From contig OY764867.1 in assembly GCA_963668535.1 (NCBI GenBank), forward strand, positions 1,302,001-1,366,000: a DNA stretch of 64,000 nt, read 5' to 3'. Both the position numbers and the translations under genes were made by a program. A model generated the notes under the pieces. That model saw only the letters and a list, made by a program, of their open reading frames with translations, did no database searches and was not told where the DNA came from. Position 1 is the first letter of the stretch, and every line of letters starts with the position of its first letter. This document shows, one piece after another, positions 53,286-62,365 of this stretch. Origin of the DNA: F22 sp963668535. GTDB lineage: Bacteria; Bacteroidota; Bacteroidia; Bacteroidales; Bacteroidaceae.

Positions 53286-54515
53286 ATGAAGACTCCACGA
53301 TTTGTTATTTTGGGGATGCCCGATAGAATAGATGGCAGTTGGCCACAAGAAGCAATGCATGTTATTCGTAATGGATGTTGCTTTAGTGGAGGTAATCGTC
53401 ATTATGAATTGGTCAAGCATCTATTGCCTTACAATGCTGAATGGATTCCTATAACCATACCAGTGTCGGATGTGATGGCTCAGTATGCAGTGTATGAAGA
53501 AGTCATCGTGTTTGCATCGGGTGATCCTGTCTTTTATGGTATCGCCAATACAATTCAGAGATATTATCCAGAAGCGGATATGATGTTATACCCTAGCCAT
53601 AACGCTTTGCAGATGTTGGCACATCGATTATTGATGAATTATGCTGATATGCGTATCGTGACTTTAACTGGGCGTCCTTGGCACGAGTTGGATCGTGCTG
53701 TGATAGAGCGTGTCCCTAAATTGGGGATTCTTACAGATAAGGTGCATACTCCACAAAATATTGCAGCCAGATTGCTTGATTATGGATATGCTGATGGTGT
53801 GATGCATATAGGTGAGCGGTTGGGCAATCCAGCACTAGAAAAGGTGCAATCTTTGTCTATTCAAGAAGTTGTGAACAAAACTTATGCTCATCCCAATTGT
53901 ATTATATTACAGCTTGATTACTCTCATATTAAACGGCCTTTTGGTATTCCAGAATCTGATTTTCATTTGTTGGATGGTCGTGTCAATATGATTACTAAGG
54001 CGCCTATTCGTTTGTTGACGCTGAACTTGTTAGATTTGCATGACAAACAGCAATTTTGGGATGTCGGATTTTGCACTGGATCGATTTCTATAGAAGCGAA
54101 GAAGCAGTTCCCTCATCTTCATATCACTTCTTTTGAAATAAGACAAGCTGGACAAGATTTAATAAGGCTTAATGCTCGTCGACATCATGTGCCAGGTATT
54201 CGCCCTATAGTTGATGATTTCATGACGGTTGATTTGTCATCTCTAACTAAAGGAGAGGGGTATGCTACTCCAGATGCTGTGTTTATAGGAGGGCATGGAG
54301 GCGCTCTTGTAGAGATGGTGGGCAGGATTATGCAGGTGCTGGCGGATGGAGGTGTACTGGTATTTAATGCTGTGTCTGAAAAGTCTCAAAACTTATTTCG
54401 AGAGGCAGTAGCACAGCAAGAGAATTTGGTTATAGTGCAAGAAATGTGTATCGCCATCGATGAGCATAACCCAATAGTGACAATGAAAGCGGTCAAGGTG
54501 CTATCCAACAAATAG
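53286..54515 (+). CDS. cbiE-cbiT: Bifunctional cobalt-precorrin-7 C5-methyltransferase / C15-methyltransferase (decarboxylating)
   Basis: This 409-residue CobL-type fusion methylates C5 and C15 and removes the C12 acetate carboxyl. The N-terminal CbiE part (about 1-205) has GMPDRIDGSW, the FASGDPVFYGI motif and PSHNALQMLAHRL. The C-terminal CbiT part (about 215-409) is a Rossmann methyltransferase starting with ESDFHLLDGRVNMITKAPIR, with DVGFCTGSISIEAKKQFP binding SAM. The length matches CobL. It begins 11 bp after the preceding gene in the same operon. Confidence 0.94.
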   Translation: MKTPRFVILGMPDRIDGSWPQEAMHVIRNGCCFSGGNRHYELVKHLLPYNAEWIPITIPVSDVMAQYAVYEEVIVFASGDPVFYGIANTIQRYYPEADMMLYPSHNALQMLAHRLLMNYADMRIVTLTGRPWHELDRAVIERVPKLGILTDKVHTPQNIAARLLDYGYADGVMHIGERLGNPALEKVQSLSIQEVVNKTYAHPNCIILQLDYSHIKRPFGIPESDFHLLDGRVNMITKAPIRLLTLNLLDLHDKQQFWDVGFCTGSISIEAKKQFPHLHITSFEIRQAGQDLIRLNARRHHVPGIRPIVDDFMTVDLSSLTKGEGYATPDAVFIGGHGGALVEMVGRIMQVLADGGVLVFNAVSEKSQNLFREAVAQQENLVIVQEMCIAIDEHNPIVTMKAVKVLSNK

Positions 54516-54561
54516 ATATAGTCTTACATCAAAAATAAAATATATAATTAGGTAATCCATT

Positions 54562-56412
54562 ATGACAAGGAAAGTTGTTGAATCTCCTCTACATGAAGGA
54601 AAAGGTATCGTTGTGGTAGCTATTGCTGCAGCTGGTGATATTGTGGTGGACAAACTAGTACAAGCATATCCTGCAATTAAAGTTGTGAGTACACGTTCAG
54701 AGGTCTCAGGCGAAACTATTGCGGCGTATAATGAGTATGTAGAGAGTCATTTTACAGAGTATGCTACATGGATATTTATTGGAGCTATAGGTATTGGCAC
54801 TCGATTAATTGCTTCTTCTATCAAAGATAAAAAAATAGACCCAGCTGTGTTAGTGGTTGATTCGATGGGACAATATGTTGTCCCTATACTTTCAGGACAT
54901 GTTGGAGGTGCTAACCAACAAGCACAAGCTATCTCGGGTGTATTGGGAGCTATGCCCATAATCACAACGCAAAGTGATTTGAATTCTTTGTGGGCTCTAG
55001 ATACTTTACCTCAGAAGTTTTCATGGGAAATTGAGACTGTTGGGATTACCTTGAATGATTGTATTACTCGTTTTGTACATAAGCAACACATCGCTCTTTG
55101 GTTAGATGTACGCGATAAGGGAACTATGTATTTAGAGCAATCGTGTCCTGATCATGTAACAGTGTATACGTCTTTGGAAGAGATTCCTGAACAGATAGAT
55201 TTAATCATTGCCGTGTCTGCACGATACGTTTCTAGTACGCATGCACCTGTTTTGTATTATCGTCCTAAAGTGCTTCATCTTGGACTAGGCTGTACGCATG
55301 ATAGTTTAGCAGAAGGTGTTGATACGTATATCTGTGCTGAAATGAAAAAGATGGGATGGAGTCCATTATCTGTTGTTACCGTAGATACAATTGCCTTGAA
55401 AAAAGATGAACTATTGGTGCATAACGTGCAGAGTACATTGCAAGCTTCGTTGATGATTTATGATGCCAAGGATTTGCGAGATATTGAAGTGCCTAATCCA
55501 TCCGAACATGTACGTGCGGTGACTGGTGTGTCTGGTGTAGCTGAGTCGTGTGCATTGAAAGCGAGTAACCTTGGGGCACTTTGCGTGGAAAAACAAAAAG
55601 GTAACATCCATGAAGGGCATCATTTTACTTGGGCTTTGGCGATGGATAGATTATATATTCGTATGGGGCATGTTGAATTTGTTGGTGCAGGTCCTGGTGA
55701 TCCTGATTTGGTCTCTGTACGTGGGCGTCACTTTTTGGAGACTGCTGATTTGATATTATATGCTGGCAGTTTGGTGCCAAGAGCTCTTACTCAATGCCAT
55801 AAACCAGCGACTGTTGTAAGGAGTTCTGCTGGAATGAATCTGGAAGAGCAGTTTCTCATGATGCAAGATTTCTATAGACGTGGGTTGCTTGTTGTGCGTT
55901 TACATACTGGAGATCCATGTATTTATGGTGCAATTCAAGAGCAAATGGCTTTGATGGATGAGGCTGAGATGTGTTATCATATCACACCTGGTATTTCTTC
56001 TTTTCAGGCTGCAGCGGCTGAATTGCAATCGCAATTTACAATTCCTGAAAAGGTCCAAACCATAATACTTACTCGTGGAGAAGGGCGCACGGCTATGCCT
56101 GAGAATGAGAAGCTACATCTTTTGGCACGTAGCCAAAGCACCATGTGTATCTTTTTGAGTGCTGGAATTGTGGATGATGTGCAGCGCCAACTGTTGGAAC
56201 ACTATCCACCAACCACTCCAGTAGCTGCATGTTATAAATTGACATGGCCTGATCAACGTATTTTTAGAGGTGAACTGCAATCATTGGCTCAAATTGTGAA
56301 ACAGAATAATTTGACCTTGACAACTATGATTGTTGTTGGTGAAGCTATTGATAATCGTAAAGGACTATCTCGTTTATATGCAGATGAATTTAAACATCTC
56401 TTTCGAAAATGA
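54562..56412 (+). CDS. cbiG-cbiF: Bifunctional cobalt-precorrin-5A hydrolase / cobalt-precorrin-4 C11-methyltransferase
   Basis: The 616-residue protein fuses CbiG (about 1-350), which opens the delta-lactone and releases acetaldehyde, with CbiF/CobM (about 365-616). The CbiG part contains FIGAIGIGTRLIA, VPILSGHVGGAN and LHLGLGCTHDSLAEGV. The CbiF part contains FVGAGPGDPDLVSVRG, LILYAGSLVPRAL, RLHTGDPCIYGAIQEQ and the late ACYKLTWPDQ segment. CbiG is specific to the anaerobic pathway. The fused order is convenient because CbiF acts just before CbiG. Its stop overlaps the next start by 4 bp (ATGA). Confidence 0.94.
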   Translation: MTRKVVESPLHEGKGIVVVAIAAAGDIVVDKLVQAYPAIKVVSTRSEVSGETIAAYNEYVESHFTEYATWIFIGAIGIGTRLIASSIKDKKIDPAVLVVDSMGQYVVPILSGHVGGANQQAQAISGVLGAMPIITTQSDLNSLWALDTLPQKFSWEIETVGITLNDCITRFVHKQHIALWLDVRDKGTMYLEQSCPDHVTVYTSLEEIPEQIDLIIAVSARYVSSTHAPVLYYRPKVLHLGLGCTHDSLAEGVDTYICAEMKKMGWSPLSVVTVDTIALKKDELLVHNVQSTLQASLMIYDAKDLRDIEVPNPSEHVRAVTGVSGVAESCALKASNLGALCVEKQKGNIHEGHHFTWALAMDRLYIRMGHVEFVGAGPGDPDLVSVRGRHFLETADLILYAGSLVPRALTQCHKPATVVRSSAGMNLEEQFLMMQDFYRRGLLVVRLHTGDPCIYGAIQEQMALMDEAEMCYHITPGISSFQAAAAELQSQFTIPEKVQTIILTRGEGRTAMPENEKLHLLARSQSTMCIFLSAGIVDDVQRQLLEHYPPTTPVAACYKLTWPDQRIFRGELQSLAQIVKQNNLTLTTMIVVGEAIDNRKGLSRLYADEFKHLFRK

Positions 56413-58247
56413 TTCTAGTTCTTGGTGGTACAACAGAAGGGCGTATGGCGGTTCAGGTCTTAGAAGAAGGAAATCATCCTTTCTTCTACAGCACACGTGA
56501 CACAACACAAAGTGTGGATCTCCACCATGGAAAGCATATTACTGGCGGAATGACAGTAGAGCAAATGTCTCTCTTTTGCCAAGAACATGCTATTCGTTTA
56601 TTGGTTGATGCTGCCCATCCATTTGCTCGGCAATTGCATGAAAACGTGTATATTGTTTCTCAACGAATGGATATTCCTGTTGTCCGTGTAGAAAGGATAT
56701 ACCCTGATTATACATCATATACTCATCTTATACATTGGTGTAGTGATTATGAAGACGCTTGTAGGCAGTTGCAAGTGGATGATCGTTATTGTCTATTGGC
56801 TTTGAGCGGAGTACAAACAATCGCTAAACTGAGGTCATATTGGGAAACGCATCCGCAGACATGGTTCCGCATTTTAAATAGGGATGTTTCTCGTCAAATA
56901 GTCCAAAATATAGGGTTCCCGATGAGTCGTATTTGTTATTATAAGGGCAAGACGGCCAAGGATGAACTCCAGCTTATCCAACACGTCTGTCCTGATGCCA
57001 TTTTGACAAAAGAAAGTGGGGAATCGGGTGGACTTGTTTCAAAACTAGAAGCTGCTAAAGTGTCTAATCTCCCTGTGTATATTGTAAAGCGTCCTGTACT
57101 GCCCCCATCGTTTCTTTCCGTAAATGGGCCGCATGGTCTGCGTCGACAAATAGAAAATTTGTTCCCTGAATTTTATACATTACATACGGGGGTGACAACA
57201 GGTACGTGTGCGGCAACAGGAGCACTCTGTGCATTACAAACAATATTGGGTAAACGTTCATATGTCTACACATTACAGAGTGTTGGTATCACCTTACCTA
57301 ATAGAGAAACCATCTATGTGAATGCGCAACTATTGTCTTGTAATGATCAGAAAGCGCAAGTAGAAGTTATAAAGCGTTCGGGAGATGACCCAGATACTAC
57401 TCAGGGTATTCAAATTTTGGTGACCGTTAATCTTGTAGAAAGAAAACTTGGTTCAAAAGAAGATATTATTATTGATGGAGGTATTGGTATTGGTCGTGTG
57501 ACTTTGCCTGGTTTGGATATACCTATAGGTGAAGCTGCTATTAATGCTGTTCCAAAGCAAATGATTCGTGATAATCTATATGATTTGCTTGTTGATTGGA
57601 CTAAATATCAAGTAGAGGTCTTGATAGAAGTACCCGCTGGGAAAGAGGTGGCTAGTCGTACCTTTAATCCCAAATTGGGCATTGTTGGTGGGATCTCTAT
57701 TGTAGGAACAAGTGGTATTATTCGTCCGTTCTCTAGTGAAGCTTATGTGGCTTCAATAAAGCGATATGTTGAAGTTGCGGTGGCAAATGACCCCAATCAC
57801 GTAGTGCTTAATTCTGGCGCGAAGAGTGAGAAAAAACTCCATGTCTTGTATCCGCAATTACACCCAACAGCTTTTATTCAGTATGGTAATTATATAGGTG
57901 AAGCACTTCGCTTTTGTGCAACACATAAAATTGCTCAAGTGACCTTGGGGGTAATGATAGGCAAAGCGGTTAAATTGGCCGAAGGATACTTAGATACTCA
58001 TAGTCATAAAGTAACCAAAAATCATGCTTTTATGCAGCAAATTGCAGAAGAAGCAGGATGTGATTCTTCACATATTGAGTCTATTGGACAAATTAATATG
58101 GCCCGTGAATTATGGGATATATTGTCTGATGAAGAGATGAAACGATACAATCAAGTTTTGTCTACCTATTGTCATCAATATTGTGATCCTTTATTGCCAG
58201 AAGGAGAGCTTGAGATTATTATTATTGCTCCTTCTGTGAGGAAATAA
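56409..58247 (+). CDS. cbiJ-cbiD: Bifunctional precorrin-6A reductase / cobalt-precorrin-5B C1-methyltransferase
   Basis: The 612-residue protein joins CbiJ/CobK (about 1-250) and CbiD (about 258-612). CbiJ shows ILVLGGTTEGR, LLVDAAHPFARQ and KESGESGG and would reduce the ring with a pyridine nucleotide. CbiD shows TGVTTGTCAATGALCAL, RSGDDPDTTQG, PAGKEVASRTFNPKLG, GGISIVGTSGI and GNYIGEALRF and methylates C1 in the anaerobic route. Translation is coupled to the upstream gene by a 4-bp overlap. The gene ends 7 bp before the stop of the convergent ABC ATPase gene. Confidence 0.94.
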   Translation: MILVLGGTTEGRMAVQVLEEGNHPFFYSTRDTTQSVDLHHGKHITGGMTVEQMSLFCQEHAIRLLVDAAHPFARQLHENVYIVSQRMDIPVVRVERIYPDYTSYTHLIHWCSDYEDACRQLQVDDRYCLLALSGVQTIAKLRSYWETHPQTWFRILNRDVSRQIVQNIGFPMSRICYYKGKTAKDELQLIQHVCPDAILTKESGESGGLVSKLEAAKVSNLPVYIVKRPVLPPSFLSVNGPHGLRRQIENLFPEFYTLHTGVTTGTCAATGALCALQTILGKRSYVYTLQSVGITLPNRETIYVNAQLLSCNDQKAQVEVIKRSGDDPDTTQGIQILVTVNLVERKLGSKEDIIIDGGIGIGRVTLPGLDIPIGEAAINAVPKQMIRDNLYDLLVDWTKYQVEVLIEVPAGKEVASRTFNPKLGIVGGISIVGTSGIIRPFSSEAYVASIKRYVEVAVANDPNHVVLNSGAKSEKKLHVLYPQLHPTAFIQYGNYIGEALRFCATHKIAQVTLGVMIGKAVKLAEGYLDTHSHKVTKNHAFMQQIAEEAGCDSSHIESIGQINMARELWDILSDEEMKRYNQVLSTYCHQYCDPLLPEGELEIIIIAPSVRK

Positions 58248-58254
58248 TGGATTA

Positions 58255-59265
58255 TTATAGATGCTTTTCTACAAGCTGAAGAACTTCTTCAATACTGTGT
58301 ACTATAGTTTCTTTTGATGTCTTTACATAAAAAGCTGGTCTACGACCTTCTTGGCAATATACTGTAATTGGAATGGTAGGCATATCTTTTTGGCTATCAG
58401 TCGCAATACCGTGACGATTTAATCCTTTGCACAACAAGTGATAAGCATCACCTGATCCTTCAACTGCAATGGTGTGATGATAAGAATATGCCACACGAAA
58501 CAATCCACTGGGCGAATCAAATTGAATGCCTTGGTGAGATACAAATCGGTGCAATATTTTTTGCAATGCAAGATCTTCTGGTGTACCAACTTGAACAGCT
58601 TTTTCTTTATCTAATAGCCAAATTTTGTCGGCTATTTGTAAAGCCAGCTCTAAATCATGTGTAGACATGAAGATCGTTTTGTTTTCTTCTCGACTTAAAC
58701 GATGTAAGAGTTGCATCATGTCGACTTTGCTTGGGTAATCCAAAAAGGCAGTTGGTTCATCCAATAAAATAATAGGAGTTTCTTGTGCTAGAGCTTTAGC
58801 TATCAATGCTTTTTGTCTTTCACCATCACTCAGAGTGTGGATCATACGGTGGGCTAAACGAGGAATGCCCACTAATTGTAAAGCGTGCTGCACAATGGCT
58901 CTATCTGTATTGCTGATGACTCCCCAAAAACCAGTATATGGGCTTCTTCCCAATGATACGAGTTCGTCTACTCGCATGTTACGAATCATTAATTTATCAG
59001 TAAGCACAACACTAATAACTTTGGCTAAAGCAGCATCAGTATATCCTCCAAGAAGACGGCCCATGATATGAATTTGTCCATGTAATGGAGGTAAAAAATT
59101 ACAGATGGTCTTTAATAAGGTACTTTTCCCCACTCCATTACTTCCCAATAAACAAGTGAGTTCACCAGAACAAATCTGAGCATTTATGTTGGTAGCAACT
59201 ACTTTGGTACGTTTTTTACCTCGATAGCCAGTACTTAATTGTTCGATTTCTATTGTTGGATTCAT
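58255..59265 (-). CDS. btuD: ABC transporter ATPase, cobalamin-type (BtuD-like) with C-terminal extension
   Basis: The ATPase of 336 residues energises the corrinoid importer encoded upstream. It has Walker A (LLGSNGVGKST), the signature LSDGERQKALIAKAL, Walker B (IILLDEPTAFLD) and the switch histidine in STHDLEL. Beyond the usual 250 residues lies an extra domain of roughly 100 residues (SGLFRVAYSYHHTIAVEGSG to the end) with no motif I can name; its AVEGSGDAYHLLCKGLNRHG stretch suggests a small regulatory or ligand-binding fold. The ATG at 59265 is preferred over upstream TTG-type starts that run into the permease gene. btuD is the last gene of the btuF-btuC-btuD operon. Confidence 0.9.
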   Translation of the reverse strand: MNPTIEIEQLSTGYRGKKRTKVVATNINAQICSGELTCLLGSNGVGKSTLLKTICNFLPPLHGQIHIMGRLLGGYTDAALAKVISVVLTDKLMIRNMRVDELVSLGRSPYTGFWGVISNTDRAIVQHALQLVGIPRLAHRMIHTLSDGERQKALIAKALAQETPIILLDEPTAFLDYPSKVDMMQLLHRLSREENKTIFMSTHDLELALQIADKIWLLDKEKAVQVGTPEDLALQKILHRFVSHQGIQFDSPSGLFRVAYSYHHTIAVEGSGDAYHLLCKGLNRHGIATDSQKDMPTIPITVYCQEGRRPAFYVKTSKETIVHSIEEVLQLVEKHL

Positions 59266-59275
59266 GAAACTCTTT

Positions 59276-60337
59276 TTAAATGGTACTTCGTTTATGGAAC
59301 AACACGGAGGCAACAACAGGAGCACCTATAAGTGCTGTGACAGAATTAACTGGCAATGCTCCTTCTAGTCCAGGCATACGAGCTATTAAATTGCACAATA
59401 AAGCTAGTGTAGCTCCCATAAGCATGACGCCTGGCATGAGTAAGCGATGATCACTGGTGTGAAATAAACTTCGACACAAGTGAGGAACAGCTAATCCTAG
59501 AAATATAATGGGACCACAGTATGCCGTGACTATGGCAACGAGTACGCCTGATGTGGCAATGACTAAATGTCTAGCTCTTCGAATATTCAGGCCTAAATTT
59601 CGGGCATAACCTTCTCCAAGAAGCATTAAATTTAGCGTCTTGGTGAGGAGCATGGATATTGGTAATAGGATGAGCATCAAGTAGATAAATACTTGTACTT
59701 GATCACCTGAAACGCGTGCAAAACTACCTAATCCCCATATGACATAAGCACGAATATCTTCTTCTACACTGAAAAACTTGAGTACGCCGATAATGGCATT
59801 GGCTACATACCCAATCATGACACCTATAATGAGTAAAGTAACATGTCCACGCACGGTTTGAGATACGAATAAGATAAGTGCCATAATGCTTAATGCACCA
59901 ATGACTGCTGATATGGATAATGCAACTTCCCCCATTAATCCCATTGTACTAAGCGCATTTCCACCAAGACTCCCTGACAATAACACTACAAAGGCTACAC
60001 CTAAACTAGCTCCAGAACTGATACCTAATACGGAAGGACCAGCAAGTGGGTTGTGAAAAACAGTTTGCATCATTAGTCCACTTACAGCCAAACCTGCTCC
60101 TGCTACTAATGCTGTTATGGCTTGTGGAAGTCGACTCTTTATAATGATATTGTAAGCTATTTCTTGACTGGTATCTCCATGAATAATAATATCCCAAATT
60201 TGTAGAGGAGATATATATACAGATCCTAGTAATATATTCAATAGCATCAATAGTAGGATACATACAAAAATACCACCAAACAACCATAAAGGGTGTATGC
60301 TTCTTAATGCTATTGATTTTGTAGAAGAGCTTATCAT
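59276..60337 (-). CDS. btuC: FecCD-family ABC permease (BtuC-like)
   Basis: The 353-residue inner-membrane permease has about ten hydrophobic segments and the family signatures RLPQAITALVAGAGLAVSG, FHNPLAGPSVLGISSGASLG, and GPIIFLGLAVPHLCR. It belongs to the FecCD/BtuC group that imports B12, haem or ferric siderophores. Its place between a periplasmic binding protein and an ATPase, beside cobalamin genes, favours corrinoids. It begins 9 bp after btuF. Confidence 0.92.
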   Translation of the reverse strand: MISSSTKSIALRSIHPLWLFGGIFVCILLLMLLNILLGSVYISPLQIWDIIIHGDTSQEIAYNIIIKSRLPQAITALVAGAGLAVSGLMMQTVFHNPLAGPSVLGISSGASLGVAFVVLLSGSLGGNALSTMGLMGEVALSISAVIGALSIMALILFVSQTVRGHVTLLIIGVMIGYVANAIIGVLKFFSVEEDIRAYVIWGLGSFARVSGDQVQVFIYLMLILLPISMLLTKTLNLMLLGEGYARNLGLNIRRARHLVIATSGVLVAIVTAYCGPIIFLGLAVPHLCRSLFHTSDHRLLMPGVMLMGATLALLCNLIARMPGLEGALPVNSVTALIGAPVVASVLFHKRSTI

Positions 60338-60346
60338 AGGGTTGTT

Positions 60347-61543
60347 TTATTTTAAAAGAGAATAATATACTGGGGTGTAGTTTGGCAGGAGTTCTGGGTG
60401 AAATACTTTAATCATATCTTTTAGCAAGACGCAAGGTTCCATAGGCATTTGTTCGTAATATGGTTTTTTGTTCATATTACAGTAGATAACTCCATGGTTC
60501 TTGTAAGCGTCGAAATCAGCATATCTCGCATTACTCGCCAAAAGGGCATCGTAGTCGTAATTCCCTTGATAACTGTTGACTATGCGCCAATAAGGTACAT
60601 GAGCTGCTCGGCTATATATTGTTTCGAAGTCAAGCAGTATTCCACCTGATTTTGGGTTATCGTGCATAAAATATTCTGCTCCTGCATCTTCGAATAGTTG
60701 GGCTAGAAAACTTTTCCCTCCAACTGCGTACCAGTGTCCACCACGCATTTCGCCAGAAAATACTTCTGGACGATTTTTAACATGCTTGGTTAGATGTAAA
60801 AGGGAGAGATATTCTTGTTCCATCCCTTTAAAAATAGAATCTGCTTGTGTCTCTTTATTGATAAGTAAACCCACAAATTTTAGCCATTCGGCCTGAGCTA
60901 ATGGACTCATCTCTTTGTATCCTAGATAAGGAACTAAAGGTACACCAATATCTTTCATACTATCATATCCTCCTCGTTTGAAAGGCGAAATTAAGATAAT
61001 GTCTGGTTGTAGTAACATGATGCGCTCTTTGTCGAACTGCCCTTCAATCCCGATGTGTTGAGTCGTTCCTGAAGCTAATTGAGCTTTAATTTTTTGATTA
61101 AATAAGTGACGTGTGGAAGTTACTCCGACTACTCTTTCTGTTGCTTTCAATTTGATAAGCGTCGATAATTGTAAAGAAGTCATTGTAATCAGTCGACGTA
61201 CAGGAGTGTATATCACTTTGTATCCTTGAGGGATAAGAGACTTGGTATCTTTTAGAGAACGTGGTACAATCGCTAAGCGAAAAATTGTAGCCTTTTTACG
61301 TTGTGGGTCACTAATGTCAACCAAATGGATGTTTTTATATTGTCGTACACTATATCCTCTTGCATAAGAAAGTGGCATTGGAGTATATAGACTATCTAGC
61401 CTACTCGAAGTGCTTAGTGCTGTTTGAATAGTGTTTTTAGAGCTGTTTTTAGACTTTGATTGACATCCTTGAATGACTGACAAACAAGCTAACAGAATAA
61501 CGACTAACAAACTGGTTCGTATTGAGTTTCGTTGTACAAGCAT
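60347..61543 (-). CDS. btuF: Periplasmic corrinoid-binding lipoprotein (BtuF-like)
   Basis: The lipoprotein of 398 residues has a signal with Cys in LSVIQGCQSKSK and, without acidic residues after the Cys, is likely periplasmic. The binding-protein domain shows the two-lobe class III pattern: RLITMTSLQLSTLIKL and VGVTST at the first lobe and LQPDIILISPFKRGGYD at the hinge, resembling BtuF and FhuD-type proteins. FSGEMRGGHWYAVGGKSFLAQLFEDAGA is a group feature seen here across residues 270-300. An upstream TTG-started extension would run over the promoter, so the ATG at 61543 is chosen. Confidence 0.88.
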   Translation of the reverse strand: MLVQRNSIRTSLLVVILLACLSVIQGCQSKSKNSSKNTIQTALSTSSRLDSLYTPMPLSYARGYSVRQYKNIHLVDISDPQRKKATIFRLAIVPRSLKDTKSLIPQGYKVIYTPVRRLITMTSLQLSTLIKLKATERVVGVTSTRHLFNQKIKAQLASGTTQHIGIEGQFDKERIMLLQPDIILISPFKRGGYDSMKDIGVPLVPYLGYKEMSPLAQAEWLKFVGLLINKETQADSIFKGMEQEYLSLLHLTKHVKNRPEVFSGEMRGGHWYAVGGKSFLAQLFEDAGAEYFMHDNPKSGGILLDFETIYSRAAHVPYWRIVNSYQGNYDYDALLASNARYADFDAYKNHGVIYCNMNKKPYYEQMPMEPCVLLKDMIKVFHPELLPNYTPVYYSLLK

Positions 61544-61561
61544 ATTGTTTGTTTTTGCTTG

Positions 61562-61611
61562 CAAATATACGGATTTTCTCTTGGCTATCTCGTGCAGTTT
61601 GCCCATTTTTG
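61562..61611. promoter_or_regulatory. Divergent btuF and cbiL promoters
   Basis: The minus-strand box TATATTTG (61569 to 61562) serves btuF. The plus-strand TTG (61581-61583), 20-bp spacer and CATTTTTG (61604-61611, one mismatch) serve cbiL. The predicted cbiL transcript begins at or next to its ATG (61617). Confidence 0.5.
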
Positions 61612-61616
61612 CATAC

Positions 61617-62363
61617 ATGAATATGACAAATAATAAATCAAGTGAGCCGGCAGTTGCTTTTGTTTCCTTAGGCCCTGGAGACCCAGAATTGATTACTTTG
61701 AAAGCACTGAAAATATTTCAGCAAGCGGACTATATTTTTTATCCCTCTACTATCATCAATGATACTATAACTTCAAGAGCCGAAAATCTTCTTAAGAATT
61801 GGAATTTGGATGCTGCTACTTTTCGCCCTTTCTACTTACCAATGTCTAAGGATAGGCAGAAAGCTTTAAGTATATATGATACTGTGTACAAAGAGATAAG
61901 TACATTGTGGCTATCTAGCAAGATGGAGGGAAAATACCCTAATATTGTTATTGCAGTAGAAGGGGATTGTAGCATATTTGCGTCCATACACTATATCTTG
62001 GATAGATGTAAAGAGAATGAAATCCCAACGATTTCGGTTCCAGGTATCACTTCGTTCTTGGCAGCTAGTAGTTTGGCGCAGCTACATTTAGTAAAGCTAG
62101 AAGAAAGGTTATTGATACACCCTGGATTAGTGTCTAGTGAGATGATTCTTGATAATTGTAAAGCTGGTACAAATCAAGTGATTATGAAATTGTCTCAATC
62201 AGCCCAAGAAGTAAAGAAGTGTTTAGAAAAATATCCCGAGTTACATGTGCATTATTTTGAGCATGTTGGTACGGAGCGTGCTTTTCATACAACAGATAAA
62301 GTAGAAATCATCAAACGGCAATTCCCTTATTTTTCTTTGATGATCGTTTTAGTAGATGATTGA
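61617..62363 (+). CDS. cbiL: Cobalt-precorrin-2 / precorrin-2 C20-methyltransferase
   Basis: CbiL (CobI) methylates C20 of (cobalt-)precorrin-2, the entry step of corrin-specific synthesis. The protein of 248 residues has SLGPGDPELITLKALKIF at the N-terminus, YPSTIINDTITSRAEN, AVEGDCSIFASIHYIL (the GDP-type motif region, here EGDCS) and VPGITSFLAAS. The length fits the family. It stands apart from the main operon, divergent from btuF. ATG at 61617 and 61623 are both possible starts; the first is used. The frame stays open farther upstream but crosses btuF. Confidence 0.92.
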   Translation: MNMTNNKSSEPAVAFVSLGPGDPELITLKALKIFQQADYIFYPSTIINDTITSRAENLLKNWNLDAATFRPFYLPMSKDRQKALSIYDTVYKEISTLWLSSKMEGKYPNIVIAVEGDCSIFASIHYILDRCKENEIPTISVPGITSFLAASSLAQLHLVKLEERLLIHPGLVSSEMILDNCKAGTNQVIMKLSQSAQEVKKCLEKYPELHVHYFEHVGTERAFHTTDKVEIIKRQFPYFSLMIVLVDD

Positions 62364-62365
62364 CT

